NCBI GenBank assembly: GCA_018669975.1
Contig: JABHSK010000007.1
Coordinates: 1-64,000, forward strand
Direction: 5' to 3'
From: Candidatus Parcubacteria bacterium
GTDB lineage: Bacteria > Patescibacteria > ABY1 > UBA1558 > GWA2-36-10
Length of the DNA stretch: 64,000 bases
The position numbers and the translations under genes are program-made. This document shows, one piece after another, positions 6,777 to 14,321 of this stretch; the stretch's first letter is position 1, and each line of letters begins with the position of its first letter. The notes below the pieces were generated by a model. The model saw only the letters and a program-made list of their open reading frames with translations, was not told where the DNA came from and did no database searches.

Positions 6777-8855
6777 ATGAGAGTAGTATTAGGAGCAATG
6801 CTCCAAGTTATCCTTTGGTCTAGTTTTATGATAACCGTCAGAAGTATTTTGCATGAATTTGCCCGGCAATGTATTGCTGCTGGGGCAGTTCTTAGGGGCA
6901 GGAAAGTCCTCAACGTTGTCATTATTAAGTCATCTAGATATGACAGTGAAGATGGTTTTGTCTGGCGTAATTGGAAGGCAATTCTGCCTAGTAATACTCA
7001 GGCAACCATTTATAGTCTAGTTAAAGATATTCAAACAAATTGGCGTTTGGGTATGAAAACTGTGATTATCACACGAGAATATGATGAGACTGTTCAGGAT
7101 GTAAATCCGGCACGGATTACTCGTCTCTGTAATACGTTTTCCGCACAGACATTAGTTATGGTAGTAGGTGTTCAAACAAACGAGTTTGCTAGAGCTTCCG
7201 ATGTTGCTTTGGATTTTCAAGCAAGAGGAATTCAGGCGATTATCGGTGGTTTTCATGTTTCGGGAGTACTTAAGGTATTTCCAAGAGATGGAAGTGAACT
7301 TAGTTGCAGAGCGCACAGGGAAATGGGTCTAGATAGACTGACAGACAAAGGTGTTTCGCTTTTTGCTGGTGAAGCAGAGGGCAGGATGCTTAATTTGTTG
7401 TTGGACTTCATGAATAATCAGTTTCAGAGGGTGTACGATTATTTGTTAGATCCTCCGGATTTAACAAATGAAGCTGTGCCAGAGCCAGTCTGGTCCATTC
7501 GTCATCATTTTATCTTTCCTGGATCAAGTACTGTTGATACCTGTAGGGGTTGTCCCTTCAAGTGTACATATTGTACTATCAAAAATGTTCAGGGTAGGAA
7601 AATTCGTGCTCGAGGTGTTCCAGTGTACGTCGATGGGTTACGTCGTAATTGGCGACAAGGTATCAATGCTTATTTTGTCACTTCAGACAATGAAGCTAGG
7701 GACCCTCTTTGGCCTGAGCGTTTTGAAGCTCAGATTGCTATGCGTGAGCAGGAGGGGATTGAAACCGGTTTTATGGTGCAGGTAGACACACAGTGTCATA
7801 AGATTCAAGGATTCATACCTCAAGCTGCCGCTGCAGGCTGCAATGCTGCTTTCATCGGTTTGGAGACTGTTAATCCTGACAATCTTCAAGCAGTAGACAA
7901 GAAGCAGAATCGTGTCAGTGAATATCATGACCTTAATGAAGCCTTGCGTAAGCACGGAATAGCTATACAGTATGGCTATATGATTGGTCTGCCCCATGAC
8001 ACTTTTGATTCTGTAGTGCGCGATGTTGACACTTTGATTGAGTTGGAACCCGACTTGACCACCTTCTTTATCGCTACACCTTTACCAGGAGCAGATGACC
8101 ATCAGGGATTCTTCAAGGCTGGGATAGCTATGGATAGCGACCCCAATGCCTATGATTGTTTTTCCAGAGTTGTAATGGACCATCCTCTAATGAGTAGGGA
8201 AGAGCTTTTGAGGGCGTATCAGTACGCCTGGCAAAAGATGTACTCAGTAGAGAATATGGTTCGTATCCTGAAAAACAATACTGGAGAGTACTACTGGCGT
8301 AGATTCTGGAGTTTGACCTGGTATAAGTACGCTTTAGATGTAGCTGAGCGCCATCCGATGATTACGGGCTTTGTCCGTTTGCGCAGTCGTCACTCCCGAC
8401 GAAAGACCTTTCCTCAAATGAGTTGGGGTAAATTTCAGCTTTACAACCTGATGGAAAATATCAGGATGTGGAGGAAAACCCTGAGGTTGGGAAAAACCAT
8501 GATAGAGACATGGCTCCAATCTCGTCAGCGGAGTGAGATAGAGCAGAGGATTGGTAACTTGGTTGCCTCTCGCGGTGGTAAATGGGTGTCACTAAGAGTG
8601 ATAGACCTAAAAGAAGTTTACCGAGCGCAAGGTCTAAAAGTTCCTAGTGTTTCTCAGCTCGTCAGTCAGATGATTACGGCCAGAACAACTCGGCAAGACA
8701 TCGAGGAGAATTGGACTGCCTTGAAGTATAAAATTTCCAGAGGTAAAGTCTGGGAGCTTCTCAGGCCCAATTCAATTCGTTTTGTACTGACTGATATTTG
8801 TCTACACCTTCTCTTTATTAAAGAGCTCTTAACGGGCTCCCGTACAAACATCTAG
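6777..8855 (+). CDS. Radical SAM protein with B12-binding-like N-terminus
   Basis: The 692-residue protein has a Rossmann-like N-terminal half (about 90-210, with TLVMVVGVQTNEFA and GIQAIIGGFHVSG) typical of cobalamin-binding radical SAM enzymes. A radical SAM core follows, with CPFKCTYC as the CxxxCxxC cluster motif at 259-266 and an extra Cys at 256. Further core motifs are FIGLETVNPD and QYGYMIGLPHDT. A long C-terminal extension (about 480-692) is unfamiliar. The classical DxHxxG cobalamin motif is not obvious, so B12 use is uncertain. The start is set by AAGGAGG eight bases before ATG. It is a monocistronic unit with its own promoter and a strong terminator; GC content is above the core genes. 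The substrate is unknown. Confidence 0.85.
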   Translation: MRVVLGAMLQVILWSSFMITVRSILHEFARQCIAAGAVLRGRKVLNVVIIKSSRYDSEDGFVWRNWKAILPSNTQATIYSLVKDIQTNWRLGMKTVIITREYDETVQDVNPARITRLCNTFSAQTLVMVVGVQTNEFARASDVALDFQARGIQAIIGGFHVSGVLKVFPRDGSELSCRAHREMGLDRLTDKGVSLFAGEAEGRMLNLLLDFMNNQFQRVYDYLLDPPDLTNEAVPEPVWSIRHHFIFPGSSTVDTCRGCPFKCTYCTIKNVQGRKIRARGVPVYVDGLRRNWRQGINAYFVTSDNEARDPLWPERFEAQIAMREQEGIETGFMVQVDTQCHKIQGFIPQAAAAGCNAAFIGLETVNPDNLQAVDKKQNRVSEYHDLNEALRKHGIAIQYGYMIGLPHDTFDSVVRDVDTLIELEPDLTTFFIATPLPGADDHQGFFKAGIAMDSDPNAYDCFSRVVMDHPLMSREELLRAYQYAWQKMYSVENMVRILKNNTGEYYWRRFWSLTWYKYALDVAERHPMITGFVRLRSRHSRRKTFPQMSWGKFQLYNLMENIRMWRKTLRLGKTMIETWLQSRQRSEIEQRIGNLVASRGGKWVSLRVIDLKEVYRAQGLKVPSVSQLVSQMITARTTRQDIEENWTALKYKISRGKVWELLRPNSIRFVLTDICLHLLFIKELLTGSRTNI

Positions 8856-8874
8856 GAGGTTTTGTTATTTGTGT

Positions 8875-8915
8875 CCCGCGGTTTTGTCATGGTATGACAG
8901 GCCGCGGGTTTTTTA
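8875..8915 (+). terminator. Terminator of the radical SAM gene
   Basis: CCCGCGG pairs with CCGCGGG, with an inner TGTCAT/ATGACA stem, followed by six T. Confidence 0.9.
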
Positions 8916-8931
8916 TTCATGCAGTTTTTGC

Positions 8932-8937
8932 TATAAT
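8932..8937 (+). promoter_or_regulatory. -10 box giving a leaderless mRNA
   Basis: TATAAT is followed by six bases and the ATG at 8944. This fixes the start of the VanZ-like gene and rules out the longer frame that would run through the terminator. Confidence 0.75.
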
Positions 8938-8943
8938 ATATAC

Positions 8944-9339
8944 ATGGTAGACAAAAAACAAAAAAAACAACTAATATTTTTTTCCTTAGCTGTTTTATGG
9001 GGGATGTTAATCTTTTATTTATCTTCTACACCAAATTTATCTAGTGGTCTACCTAGTACTTATGATTTGATTTTGAGGAAAACAGCCCATGTGGTGGTAT
9101 TTATGGTTTTGACTTACTTAATTGCTAGTAGTTTTGATAGTCATAATAGGCGCTATCTTTTATTTGTTATTGTAGTAGCTGTTGTCTATGCTTTTATAGA
9201 TGAATTACATCAGGTATTTGTAGTTACTAGATCGGGTAATCCAACAGATATTATTATTGATTCAGTGGGGGTGTACTTTGGTATATGGTTGTACAAACAT
9301 CAACCTCCAAATAAACTATTTAAAAAATTTATAAAATAG
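8944..9339 (+). CDS. VanZ-like membrane protein
   Basis: This 131-residue membrane protein has four hydrophobic segments and the VanZ-family pattern: a first helix ending in YLSSTPNLSSG, then RKTAHVVVFMVLTYLI, and a last block FIDELHQVF followed by RSGNPTDIIIDSVG. VanZ-like proteins are small integral membrane proteins; the founding member gives low-level teicoplanin resistance and most have no known role. A frame open from 8869 would overlap the upstream terminator, so the leaderless ATG at 8944 is preferred. It shares its downstream hairpin with the convergent minus-strand operon. Confidence 0.88.
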   Translation: MVDKKQKKQLIFFSLAVLWGMLIFYLSSTPNLSSGLPSTYDLILRKTAHVVVFMVLTYLIASSFDSHNRRYLLFVIVVAVVYAFIDELHQVFVVTRSGNPTDIIIDSVGVYFGIWLYKHQPPNKLFKKFIK

Positions 9340-9341
9340 AA

Positions 9342-9379
9342 ACAGGCCGCGTGAACGTTCACACGGCCTGTGCTTTTTT
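9342..9379. terminator. Terminator between convergent genes
   Basis: A near-perfect 30-base inverted repeat (ACAGGCCGCGTGAA and its partner) is followed by a T run on the plus strand. On the minus strand the following sequence is also T-rich, so it may serve both sides. Confidence 0.8.
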
Positions 9380-9408
9380 AGGGTGGAGGAGTTATGCGAA
9401 CATAGGAG

Positions 9409-9786
9409 CTAGGCTTCTTGCGATTCGGGTTTTAAGTTTCTACGGACAGTCAGTAGGATAGCGATGGAGATGAGAATGCTCGTTATGACAAACAAAACTC
9501 CAACGATGTCTCCGCTGAGGTTGAAGTAGTGCTCCAGGAAGTGTCCCTGGTATACTTCTTCATTTCCCAAAGCGCGTAGATGTTTTTCCAGTTGGGTAAT
9601 AGGACAACCTTTAAAAATGCACTGAGCTATTGGTGTGACAATAATCCAGAGAAGTAAGAAGATATTGATAAAGATGGAGCGGTAGCCGTATTTGATGGTA
9701 AATATAGCCCCTAGAAATGAGAGAGCTATCATCAAAGCGTGGCTAGCAGCTACTAGGTCAGCCAGGAGACTGTAAGGAATATCCAT
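9409..9786 (-). CDS. DUF2784-type membrane protein, copy 2
   Basis: This 125-residue protein has about four membrane helices and the DUF2784 pattern: an N-terminal LADLVAASHALMI, a central CPITQLEKHLR, then GHFLEHYF before the last helix. It is paralogous to the first gene of the operon (10434-10048). It overlaps the stop of the preceding gene and has GGGAGGTG before ATG. The function of the family is unknown. The operon has three small membrane-protein genes of higher GC than the core. Confidence 0.8.
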   Translation of the reverse strand: MDIPYSLLADLVAASHALMIALSFLGAIFTIKYGYRSIFINIFLLLWIIVTPIAQCIFKGCPITQLEKHLRALGNEEVYQGHFLEHYFNLSGDIVGVLFVITSILISIAILLTVRRNLKPESQEA

Positions 9787-10064
9787 TAGTCACCTCCCAT
9801 GGTAGAGTAGCGCATGAGAGCACCAACCAGTGTCCAGACAAAAAAGTATAGTTGCACACAGAGTGTGCCCCAGGCTTTTTGTCGCCAACATTCTATGGCA
9901 GCTCCAACTTGTCCGATCATCATGCAGGTGCAGAAGACCAAGTAGTGTTCGTCGCTGAGTTGACCAGCTTCTAGTTGGTGCCAAGCCCAAGCTATCATTT
10001 GGCAGGCGAGCATCAAATAGATGAACACCTGTCCCTGACTAGGGAGTTTAATTTCGCGTTCCAC
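9786..10064 (-). CDS. Small membrane protein, GTG start
   Basis: This 92-residue protein has about three hydrophobic helices (VFIYLMLACQMIAWAW, then around 44-60 and 66-84). No family is recognised. The start is GTG at 10064, with a perfect AGGAGG six bases before it, inside the end of the preceding gene (17-base overlap), so translation is coupled. It is the middle gene of a three-gene operon between two DUF2784-type paralogues. Confidence 0.75.
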   Translation of the reverse strand: MEREIKLPSQGQVFIYLMLACQMIAWAWHQLEAGQLSDEHYLVFCTCMMIGQVGAAIECWRQKAWGTLCVQLYFFVWTLVGALMRYSTMGGD

Positions 10065-10434
10065 TGGGCACCTCCTTTTTTTGGACTAGCTTGTAGATTA
10101 TTCTCAGTGCCACCAGTATACTGATGGTCATTGATAGTCCTGTTACCAGGCTGGTACTCATACCAAAGTAGTGATAGAGAAAGCCCCCATCATAGCCTGG
10201 GTGGCCAGATAACTTGATTAGGTGTTTTTCTAGTTGAGTCATCAGGCAGCCATCGATGGCGCGCCATTGGACAGGCACTAAAAATACATAGGCGACACCG
10301 AGGGCAACACGAGATTTATGTTGTCTGAGAGGCTTGTTGTTCATAACAGGCCACAGAACCCAAATCATCAGGGCACCTAGTGATCCGTGTATAATAGCGA
10401 TTAGATCGGCTAAAATGGCGTAAAAAGTAGCCAT
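10048..10434 (-). CDS. DUF2784-type membrane protein, copy 1
   Basis: A 128-residue membrane protein with the family blocks ILADLIAIIHGSLG, GCLMTQLEKHL and GFLYHYF, paralogous to 9409-9786. It is the first gene of the operon, with AAGGAGG seven bases before ATG. Its promoter and 5' leader are almost the same as those of the unrelated membrane gene at 5151. Confidence 0.8.
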   Translation of the reverse strand: MATFYAILADLIAIIHGSLGALMIWVLWPVMNNKPLRQHKSRVALGVAYVFLVPVQWRAIDGCLMTQLEKHLIKLSGHPGYDGGFLYHYFGMSTSLVTGLSMTISILVALRIIYKLVQKKEVPSGTRN

Positions 10435-10478
10435 TGTTTTCCTCCTTGTTAAGGTTCGTAAACGTAAAAATACTTATA

Positions 10479-10507
10479 AATATAGCATAAAATAAGCATT
10501 TTGTCAA
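10479..10507 (-). promoter_or_regulatory. Promoter of the three-gene membrane operon
   Basis: Minus strand TTGACA (10507-10502), 17 bases, TATATT (10484-10479). The leader is nearly identical to that at 5195-5152. Confidence 0.8.
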
Positions 10508-10530
10508 TATGGGTTGATTTATAGATAAAT

Positions 10531-10565
10531 AAAAAAACCACCCTTCGGTTAACGCCTAGGGTGGT
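10531..10565 (-). terminator. Terminator of the infC-rpmI-rplT operon
   Basis: ACCACCCT pairs with AGGGTGGT, followed on the minus strand by at least six T. Confidence 0.88.
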
Positions 10566-10587
10566 TTTGAGTATTTTTAAATATAAC

Positions 10588-10932
10588 TTATTTGAAGTCC
10601 GCAACAATTTTAGCAAAAGCTTTAGGATCATTTTCAGCAATTTGTGATAGTACCTTGCGATCTAATTCACAATTGTTTTTCTTCATAGCATCGATAAAGG
10701 TAGAGTATTTCCAGTCTAATCCTCGAAGAGCAGCGTTTAACTTTGTCTGCCATAATCTGCGATTGACTCTTTTTTTCTTGCGTCTGTCACGTAGAGAATG
10801 TTTACCAGCATGAAGAATAGCTTCTTTAGCTTGTTTGATCTTTTTCTTACGTCCCCAACCATAACCTTTTGTTTGTTTAAGGATGTTCTTTCTTCGTTTG
10901 ACGTGTGTAGTACCTCTTTTTACTCTAGGCAT
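10588..10932 (-). CDS. rplT: 50S ribosomal protein L20
   Basis: This 114-residue basic protein has the L20 signature: an N-terminus with PRVKRGTTHVKRRKNIL, then TKGYGWGRKKKIKQAKEA and RDRRKKKRVNRRLWQTKLNAA. L20 is an assembly protein of the large subunit and binds 23S rRNA. Length and order are normal. It is the last gene of infC-rpmI-rplT, which in other bacteria is feedback-controlled by L20; no L20-binding structure is identified here. No Shine-Dalgarno site is seen, as is usual for the core genes in this window. Confidence 0.98.
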   Translation of the reverse strand: MPRVKRGTTHVKRRKNILKQTKGYGWGRKKKIKQAKEAILHAGKHSLRDRRKKKRVNRRLWQTKLNAALRGLDWKYSTFIDAMKKNNCELDRKVLSQIAENDPKAFAKIVADFK

Positions 10933-10951
10933 AATATTTCAAAAATTAAAA

Positions 10952-11146
10952 TTATAAATAAGGTAACAGTTTTTTGACTGTTTTGACATTAGCGGTTGAT
11001 ATTTTTTTATCACGCTTTTTATTTCTCGTAACCTTGCCACTCTCTCTAGCATTAAAATGATTTTGTCCGCCACTGCGAATAACGATTTTTTTCTTTCCAG
11101 TCACCTTAATTCTTTTTCGGAGTGCTTTATTGGTCTTTAATTTCAT
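10952..11146 (-). CDS. rpmI: 50S ribosomal protein L35
   Basis: The 64-residue basic protein matches L35, a small large-subunit protein: KTNKALRKRIKVTGKKKI near the N-terminus, then HFNARESGKVTRNKKRD and the C-terminal VKKLLPYL. It lies between infC and rplT with four- and 19-base gaps, as in most bacteria. Confidence 0.97.
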   Translation of the reverse strand: MKLKTNKALRKRIKVTGKKKIVIRSGGQNHFNARESGKVTRNKKRDKKISTANVKTVKKLLPYL

Positions 11147-11150
11147 ATCT

Positions 11151-11681
11151 TTAATTATTTTTACTGATGGTAACAGATAAGGTAGGTCCTTGTGCTTGGA
11201 TGTCCTTGTCCATTTTGTATTCTATTCCTAATGATTCTAAAAATTGTTTAATTTTTTCTCTAGCCTTTGGTTTAAAAGCGCGTTCTCTACCTTTGAGTCT
11301 CAATTCTACTTTAACATTGTGTCCTTGATCCAAAAATTTAGTAACTTGTTTTTTCTTGACTAGTAGATCGTGCTCACCAATTTTAAACGACAGACGTACA
11401 CCCTTGGTCTCAACTTTCTTAGCTTTTTGTTGAGTTCTATTTTGTTTATACTGAAATTTACCGTAGTCCATGATTCTACAGACAGGAGGCTTAGCAACAG
11501 GGGATACTTCGACAAGATCAAAGCCACGCTCTTGAGCCATGGTTAATGCTTGCGAGGTCTCCAAAACACCCAACTGTTCACCTTTTTCATCTATGACCAT
11601 TACTTCTGGTACACGGATCCAGTTGTTGATTCGGAATCGTTTAGTTTGAATTTTCGCTTTATTGCGTCTTTTGGTTCTAAT
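11151..11681 (-). CDS. infC: Translation initiation factor IF-3, probable AUU start
   Basis: IF-3 binds the 30S subunit and controls start-codon choice. The first ATG (11600) gives 149 residues but cuts off part of the conserved N-domain. The frame stays open upstream and encodes RTKRRNKAKIQTKRFRIN and WIRVPEVMVIDEKGEQLG, the normal IF-3 start region. The only plausible initiator ahead of it is ATT at 11681-11679, giving 176 residues, the usual length. AUU starts on infC are known from Escherichia coli, where IF-3 represses its own translation through this codon, so the same control is likely here. Motifs FDLVEVSP and PPVCRIMDYGKFQY are intact. Confidence 0.93.
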   Translation of the reverse strand: MRTKRRNKAKIQTKRFRINNWIRVPEVMVIDEKGEQLGVLETSQALTMAQERGFDLVEVSPVAKPPVCRIMDYGKFQYKQNRTQQKAKKVETKGVRLSFKIGEHDLLVKKKQVTKFLDQGHNVKVELRLKGRERAFKPKAREKIKQFLESLGIEYKMDKDIQAQGPTLSVTISKNN

Positions 11682-11769
11682 AAGTTTATTTTAATTTTTT
11701 AGTAGCCTTCTTGATCCTTTAGGGATTTTGAAAACATATTGATAAAACAATGATGATAAGTATAATTTT

Positions 11770-12153
11770 TGGTGGAGATGAGGGGTATCACACCCCTGTC
11801 TATCATAAGTCCTAATATACATCTACAAGCTTAGTTAATTTTGTATTTAAACTATTGGCTAAAAAATCAACAAAAAACCAATAATCGATTCAGTTTGGGG
11901 GTTCGGAATATTCATACTGAAGCTAAATATGTCCTAGCCTGATGAAATGACGTCCCTAATTAACCTCAGGCAAATTAGTTTAGAGACGGTCGAAGCAAAT
12001 TTATGCTAAGACTGGTGAAAGTTGTGGGACTTGAAACAAGTCTTTAACTTTCGCAAATGTATTTTTTACACTTATTTTAGTCGATTTTTAATGAGATCGG
12101 GAACTCAACATGCAGTATATTATTTCAAATGACATCGAATAAAAAACATCCCC
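11770..12153 (-). ncRNA. ssrA: tmRNA
   Basis: The minus strand starts GGGGATG and ends CATCTCC-A-CCA, giving the tRNA-like acceptor stem. The tag frame runs from GCG at 12054 to TAA at 12001 and encodes AKVKDLFQVPQLSPVLA, with the hydrophobic end typical of degradation tags. tmRNA rescues stalled ribosomes together with SmpB, whose gene ends four bases upstream. The T stem AGGGG/CCCCT carries an unusual loop TGTGATA. Length 384 bases. Confidence 0.93.
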
Positions 12154-12157
12154 ATAA

Positions 12158-12610
12158 TTAAAAACTCTGTATTTTACTTATGATTCTACGTTTGATATCT
12201 CTTTTCTTGATGTCTTGTCGTTTGTCAAATTTCCTTTTTCCTTTAACCAAGGCTATTTTTACCTTAATTAGTCTGCGCGTAGTATACACTGAAAGGGGGA
12301 TCATTGTCAAGCCCTTTTCATTGGTTTTGCCTTGTAAATAGTGGATTTCCTTCTTGCTTAGGAGTAACTTACGATCCCGTTCTGGATTGTAGTCTTTAAG
12401 ACTGGAAAAAGAAGCTTTTTGATACGGAGAAATATACATTTTCTTTATCCAGGCCTGATTATCCTTGATAGAAACAAAGGAACCCTTGAGGCTTAAATGG
12501 CTTTGTTTTACAGATTTGACCTCATGGCCAGTCAATACTAAACCAGCTACAAATTCTTCAACGATTTTGTACTCATAGCCTGCTCGTTTATTTTTGGCCA
12601 AAATTGACAT
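12158..12610 (-). CDS. smpB: SsrA-binding protein SmpB
   Basis: This 150-residue protein binds tmRNA and brings it to stalled ribosomes. The family pattern is clear: LAKNKRAGYEYKIVEEFVAG, then GLVLTGHEVKSVKQSHLSLK, RDRKLLLSKKEI, LTMIPLSVYTTRR and the basic tail KGKRKFDKRQDIKKRD. The tmRNA gene begins four bases after its stop, so both are probably made from one transcript. No Shine-Dalgarno site. Confidence 0.97.
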   Translation of the reverse strand: MSILAKNKRAGYEYKIVEEFVAGLVLTGHEVKSVKQSHLSLKGSFVSIKDNQAWIKKMYISPYQKASFSSLKDYNPERDRKLLLSKKEIHYLQGKTNEKGLTMIPLSVYTTRRLIKVKIALVKGKRKFDKRQDIKKRDIKRRIISKIQSF

Positions 12611-12734
12611 GACACTTCTAAAATGATATAAAAATTTAATAGCTAATTTGCTATTCGCTTTAAAGATAGCACATTTTAGGGTTCTTTTAAAGATAAGTAG
12701 TCGTTTGGACTATGATAGAAATTAATAACATTAT

Positions 12735-12758
12735 AACCCTGCTAATGATGGGGTTTTT
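12735..12758 (+). terminator. Orphan terminator-like hairpin
   Basis: AACCC and GGGTT flank a loop and are followed by T. No gene ends just upstream on the plus strand, so what it terminates is unclear. Confidence 0.4.
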
Positions 12759-12760
12759 AC

Positions 12761-12789
12761 TTGACATAATGCATGTTTTATGTTTAGAT
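12761..12789 (+). promoter_or_regulatory. Promoter of a small RNA
   Basis: TTGACA (12761-12766), 17 bases, TTAGAT (12784-12789). Predicted start near 12796; no reading frame follows. Confidence 0.65.
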
Positions 12790-12795
12790 AAGACA

Positions 12796-12978
12796 TCTTG
12801 AAGATAAAGATTGCTGGTGGTTTGTAAGCTATCTTGTCAGTGCTAAGTTTATTCACGCCCCTCCTTGTGTATAAATTTAGTTTTATAAAGGATATAGATC
12901 TTTATGATTTAAACCCTTTATACTGGCAAATAGCTTAAAGATCGTCAGTATTGCCTCAAATATTATTTTGGGGTTTTT
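12796..12978 (+). ncRNA. Structured small RNA, 6S-like architecture
   Basis: In the 419-base gap between smpB and 13030 a promoter is followed by about 180 bases without a frame and then a terminator (CCTCAAA/TTTTGGG at 12954-12973 plus T). Bases 12814-12832 can pair with 12930-12948 at 18 of 19 positions, counting G-U. Beyond an asymmetric bubble (12833-12868 against 12924-12929), GTATAAA (12869-12875) pairs with TTTATAC (12917-12923) and ATAAAG (12885-12890) with CTTTAT (12900-12905). A long rod with a central bubble and this length fits 6S RNA, a regulator of RNA polymerase. The identification is structural only. Confidence 0.55.
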
Positions 12979-12996
12979 ATTTTGGGCAATTTGTAA

Positions 12997-13002
12997 TATA
13001 AT
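12997..13002 (+). promoter_or_regulatory. -10 box of the 13030 operon
   Basis: TATAAT lies 27 bases before the ATG at 13030. No convincing -35 box is seen. Confidence 0.55.
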
Positions 13003-13029
13003 AGAGTTATAAGTATTAATGATTATCCA

Positions 13030-13251
13030 ATGTTAGGATTAATTTTTGTGATCGTTGGAATTTTAATGTTACTGGAAAGAATGGATGTGATCTCAGGTGG
13101 ATTTTGGGAATATCTATGGCCAGTAGTATTAATAGTTTTTGGTTTTAGTCTCATAGACAAACACAAATCAAATTTATGTGGTTGTTTCGGTGGATCTAAA
13201 CAACACGGGAAGAAAAAACATGAAGGCCGCAAGATCGTAGACGAGCAATAA
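13030..13251 (+). CDS. Small membrane protein (LiaI/LiaF-type transmembrane region)
   Basis: This 73-residue protein has two hydrophobic helices (LGLIFVIVGILMLLERM and FWEYLWPVVLIVFGFSLI) separated by a short turn. That is the repeat found in LiaI/LiaF/DUF5668 membrane proteins. A soluble tail contains a CGCFGG motif and many Lys and His. The exact function is unknown. The stop overlaps the start of the next gene (TAATG), so the two are translationally coupled. Confidence 0.7.
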   Translation: MLGLIFVIVGILMLLERMDVISGGFWEYLWPVVLIVFGFSLIDKHKSNLCGCFGGSKQHGKKKHEGRKIVDEQ

Positions 13252-13658
13252 TGTTTAATATAAAAGGGGAAAAGCAAAGTCAGGTGGAAATTAAAAAGTC
13301 CAAGTTTTTAGGCTTTGTTTTTTGTGTAGATAGTATTGAAGCAGCTAAAAGTCATTTAGATAAACTAAAAAAAGACTATAAGGATGCACGGCATGTGGTT
13401 TATGCTTATCGCCTAGAAGAGTCTGGTGTGCTACGAGAAAAATTTGACAACAACAAAGAGCCTGGAGGATCAGCTGGTCAGCCATTATTATATCTACTTC
13501 AGAAAAAAGATATTATTAATTGTTTAATAGTAGTAGTGCGATATTTTGGGGGTACCAAATTAGGAGTGGGTGGATTAATGCGTGCTTACACAAAGGCTGG
13601 TCAGGGAACATTGCTAGATAATTTAAAAGAAAATGGAGGAGAGGAGCATAAAAATTGA
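13251..13658 (+). CDS. YigZ/IMPACT-type (UPF0029) protein, short form
   Basis: This 135-residue protein matches the N-terminal domain of the YigZ/IMPACT family: VEIKKSKFLGFVFCVDS, then DARHVVYAYRL, EPGGSAGQPLLYLL and VVVRYFGGTKLGVGGLMRAY. The usual C-terminal domain of about 70 residues is missing, so this is a one-domain version. The family has been linked to translation-associated regulation, but its biochemical role is unclear. Its end overlaps the start of the next gene by 26 bases. Confidence 0.9.
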   Translation: MFNIKGEKQSQVEIKKSKFLGFVFCVDSIEAAKSHLDKLKKDYKDARHVVYAYRLEESGVLREKFDNNKEPGGSAGQPLLYLLQKKDIINCLIVVVRYFGGTKLGVGGLMRAYTKAGQGTLLDNLKENGGEEHKN

Positions 13659-14190
13659 CGGACAAGAGTATAGTTATAAATTGCGTCGTAAAAAACGGGT
13701 CAAATATATTCGTTTGATGATTGAGAGTGACGGCTCTTTGGTGGTTAGTGCACCTAAGACTTACCCGGTTTTTTTGATTAAGCAGTTTATTTCTAGTCGT
13801 TGGGATTGGGTGGTTGTTAATTTGGCCAAAATGAAGAGTAATCCTAGTATTTTGCATGTGCAGCATTCACCAAGTCAGATTAAGAAATATAAAGAAATAA
13901 CCAGAGAATTAACGCAGCGACGTTTAAAATATTTTAATCAGTACTATCAGTTGTCTTATCGGCGTATTTCTATCCGTAATCAGAAAACTAGATGGGGTAG
14001 CTGTTCATCAGATAATAATTTGAACTTTAATTATCGTTTGTGTCTGCTACCGTCAGAAATCGCTGATTATATTATTGTTCATGAGCTCTGTCATTTGGCA
14101 GAAATGAATCATTCTGTCAAATTTTGGCGGGTGGTTGAAAAGACAATTCCTGACTATAAATTTTTAGAAAAGAGATTAAAGAAAATTTAG
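13633..14190 (+). CDS. YgjP-like zinc metallopeptidase (DUF45)
   Basis: The 185-residue protein has the DUF45/YgjP fold: an N-terminal beta-rich part (SYKLRRKKRVKYIRLMI), the block RNQKTRWGSCSSDNNLNF, and the zinc site HELCHLAEMNHSVKFW near residues 150-165. Two His and a Glu of HELCH plus the later His are expected metal ligands. Members are soluble and their substrate is unknown. It overlaps the YigZ-like gene upstream, so the pair is coupled. A weak terminator follows. Confidence 0.9.
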   Translation: MEERSIKIDGQEYSYKLRRKKRVKYIRLMIESDGSLVVSAPKTYPVFLIKQFISSRWDWVVVNLAKMKSNPSILHVQHSPSQIKKYKEITRELTQRRLKYFNQYYQLSYRRISIRNQKTRWGSCSSDNNLNFNYRLCLLPSEIADYIIVHELCHLAEMNHSVKFWRVVEKTIPDYKFLEKRLKKI

Positions 14191-14211
14191 CTAACATTAG
14201 CTAAATTTTTT
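14185..14211 (+). terminator. Terminator after the metallopeptidase gene
   Basis: ATTTAGCTA and TAGCTAAAT form a nine-pair stem overlapping the stop codon, followed by T. Confidence 0.65.
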
Positions 14212-14321
14212 AGTTGATAAAAGGCAGGACTTTTGGTAAAATTAGTAAACAAGAATACGATAATATACCTTGTTTTTTTACGACATCGTAAAAAAATATT
14301 TAAAAATATAAGATCAATATT

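Noticed and set aside
8869..8943. N-terminal extension of the VanZ-like protein
   Set aside because: It would translate through a strong terminator and the -10 box; the leaderless start at 8944 fits better.
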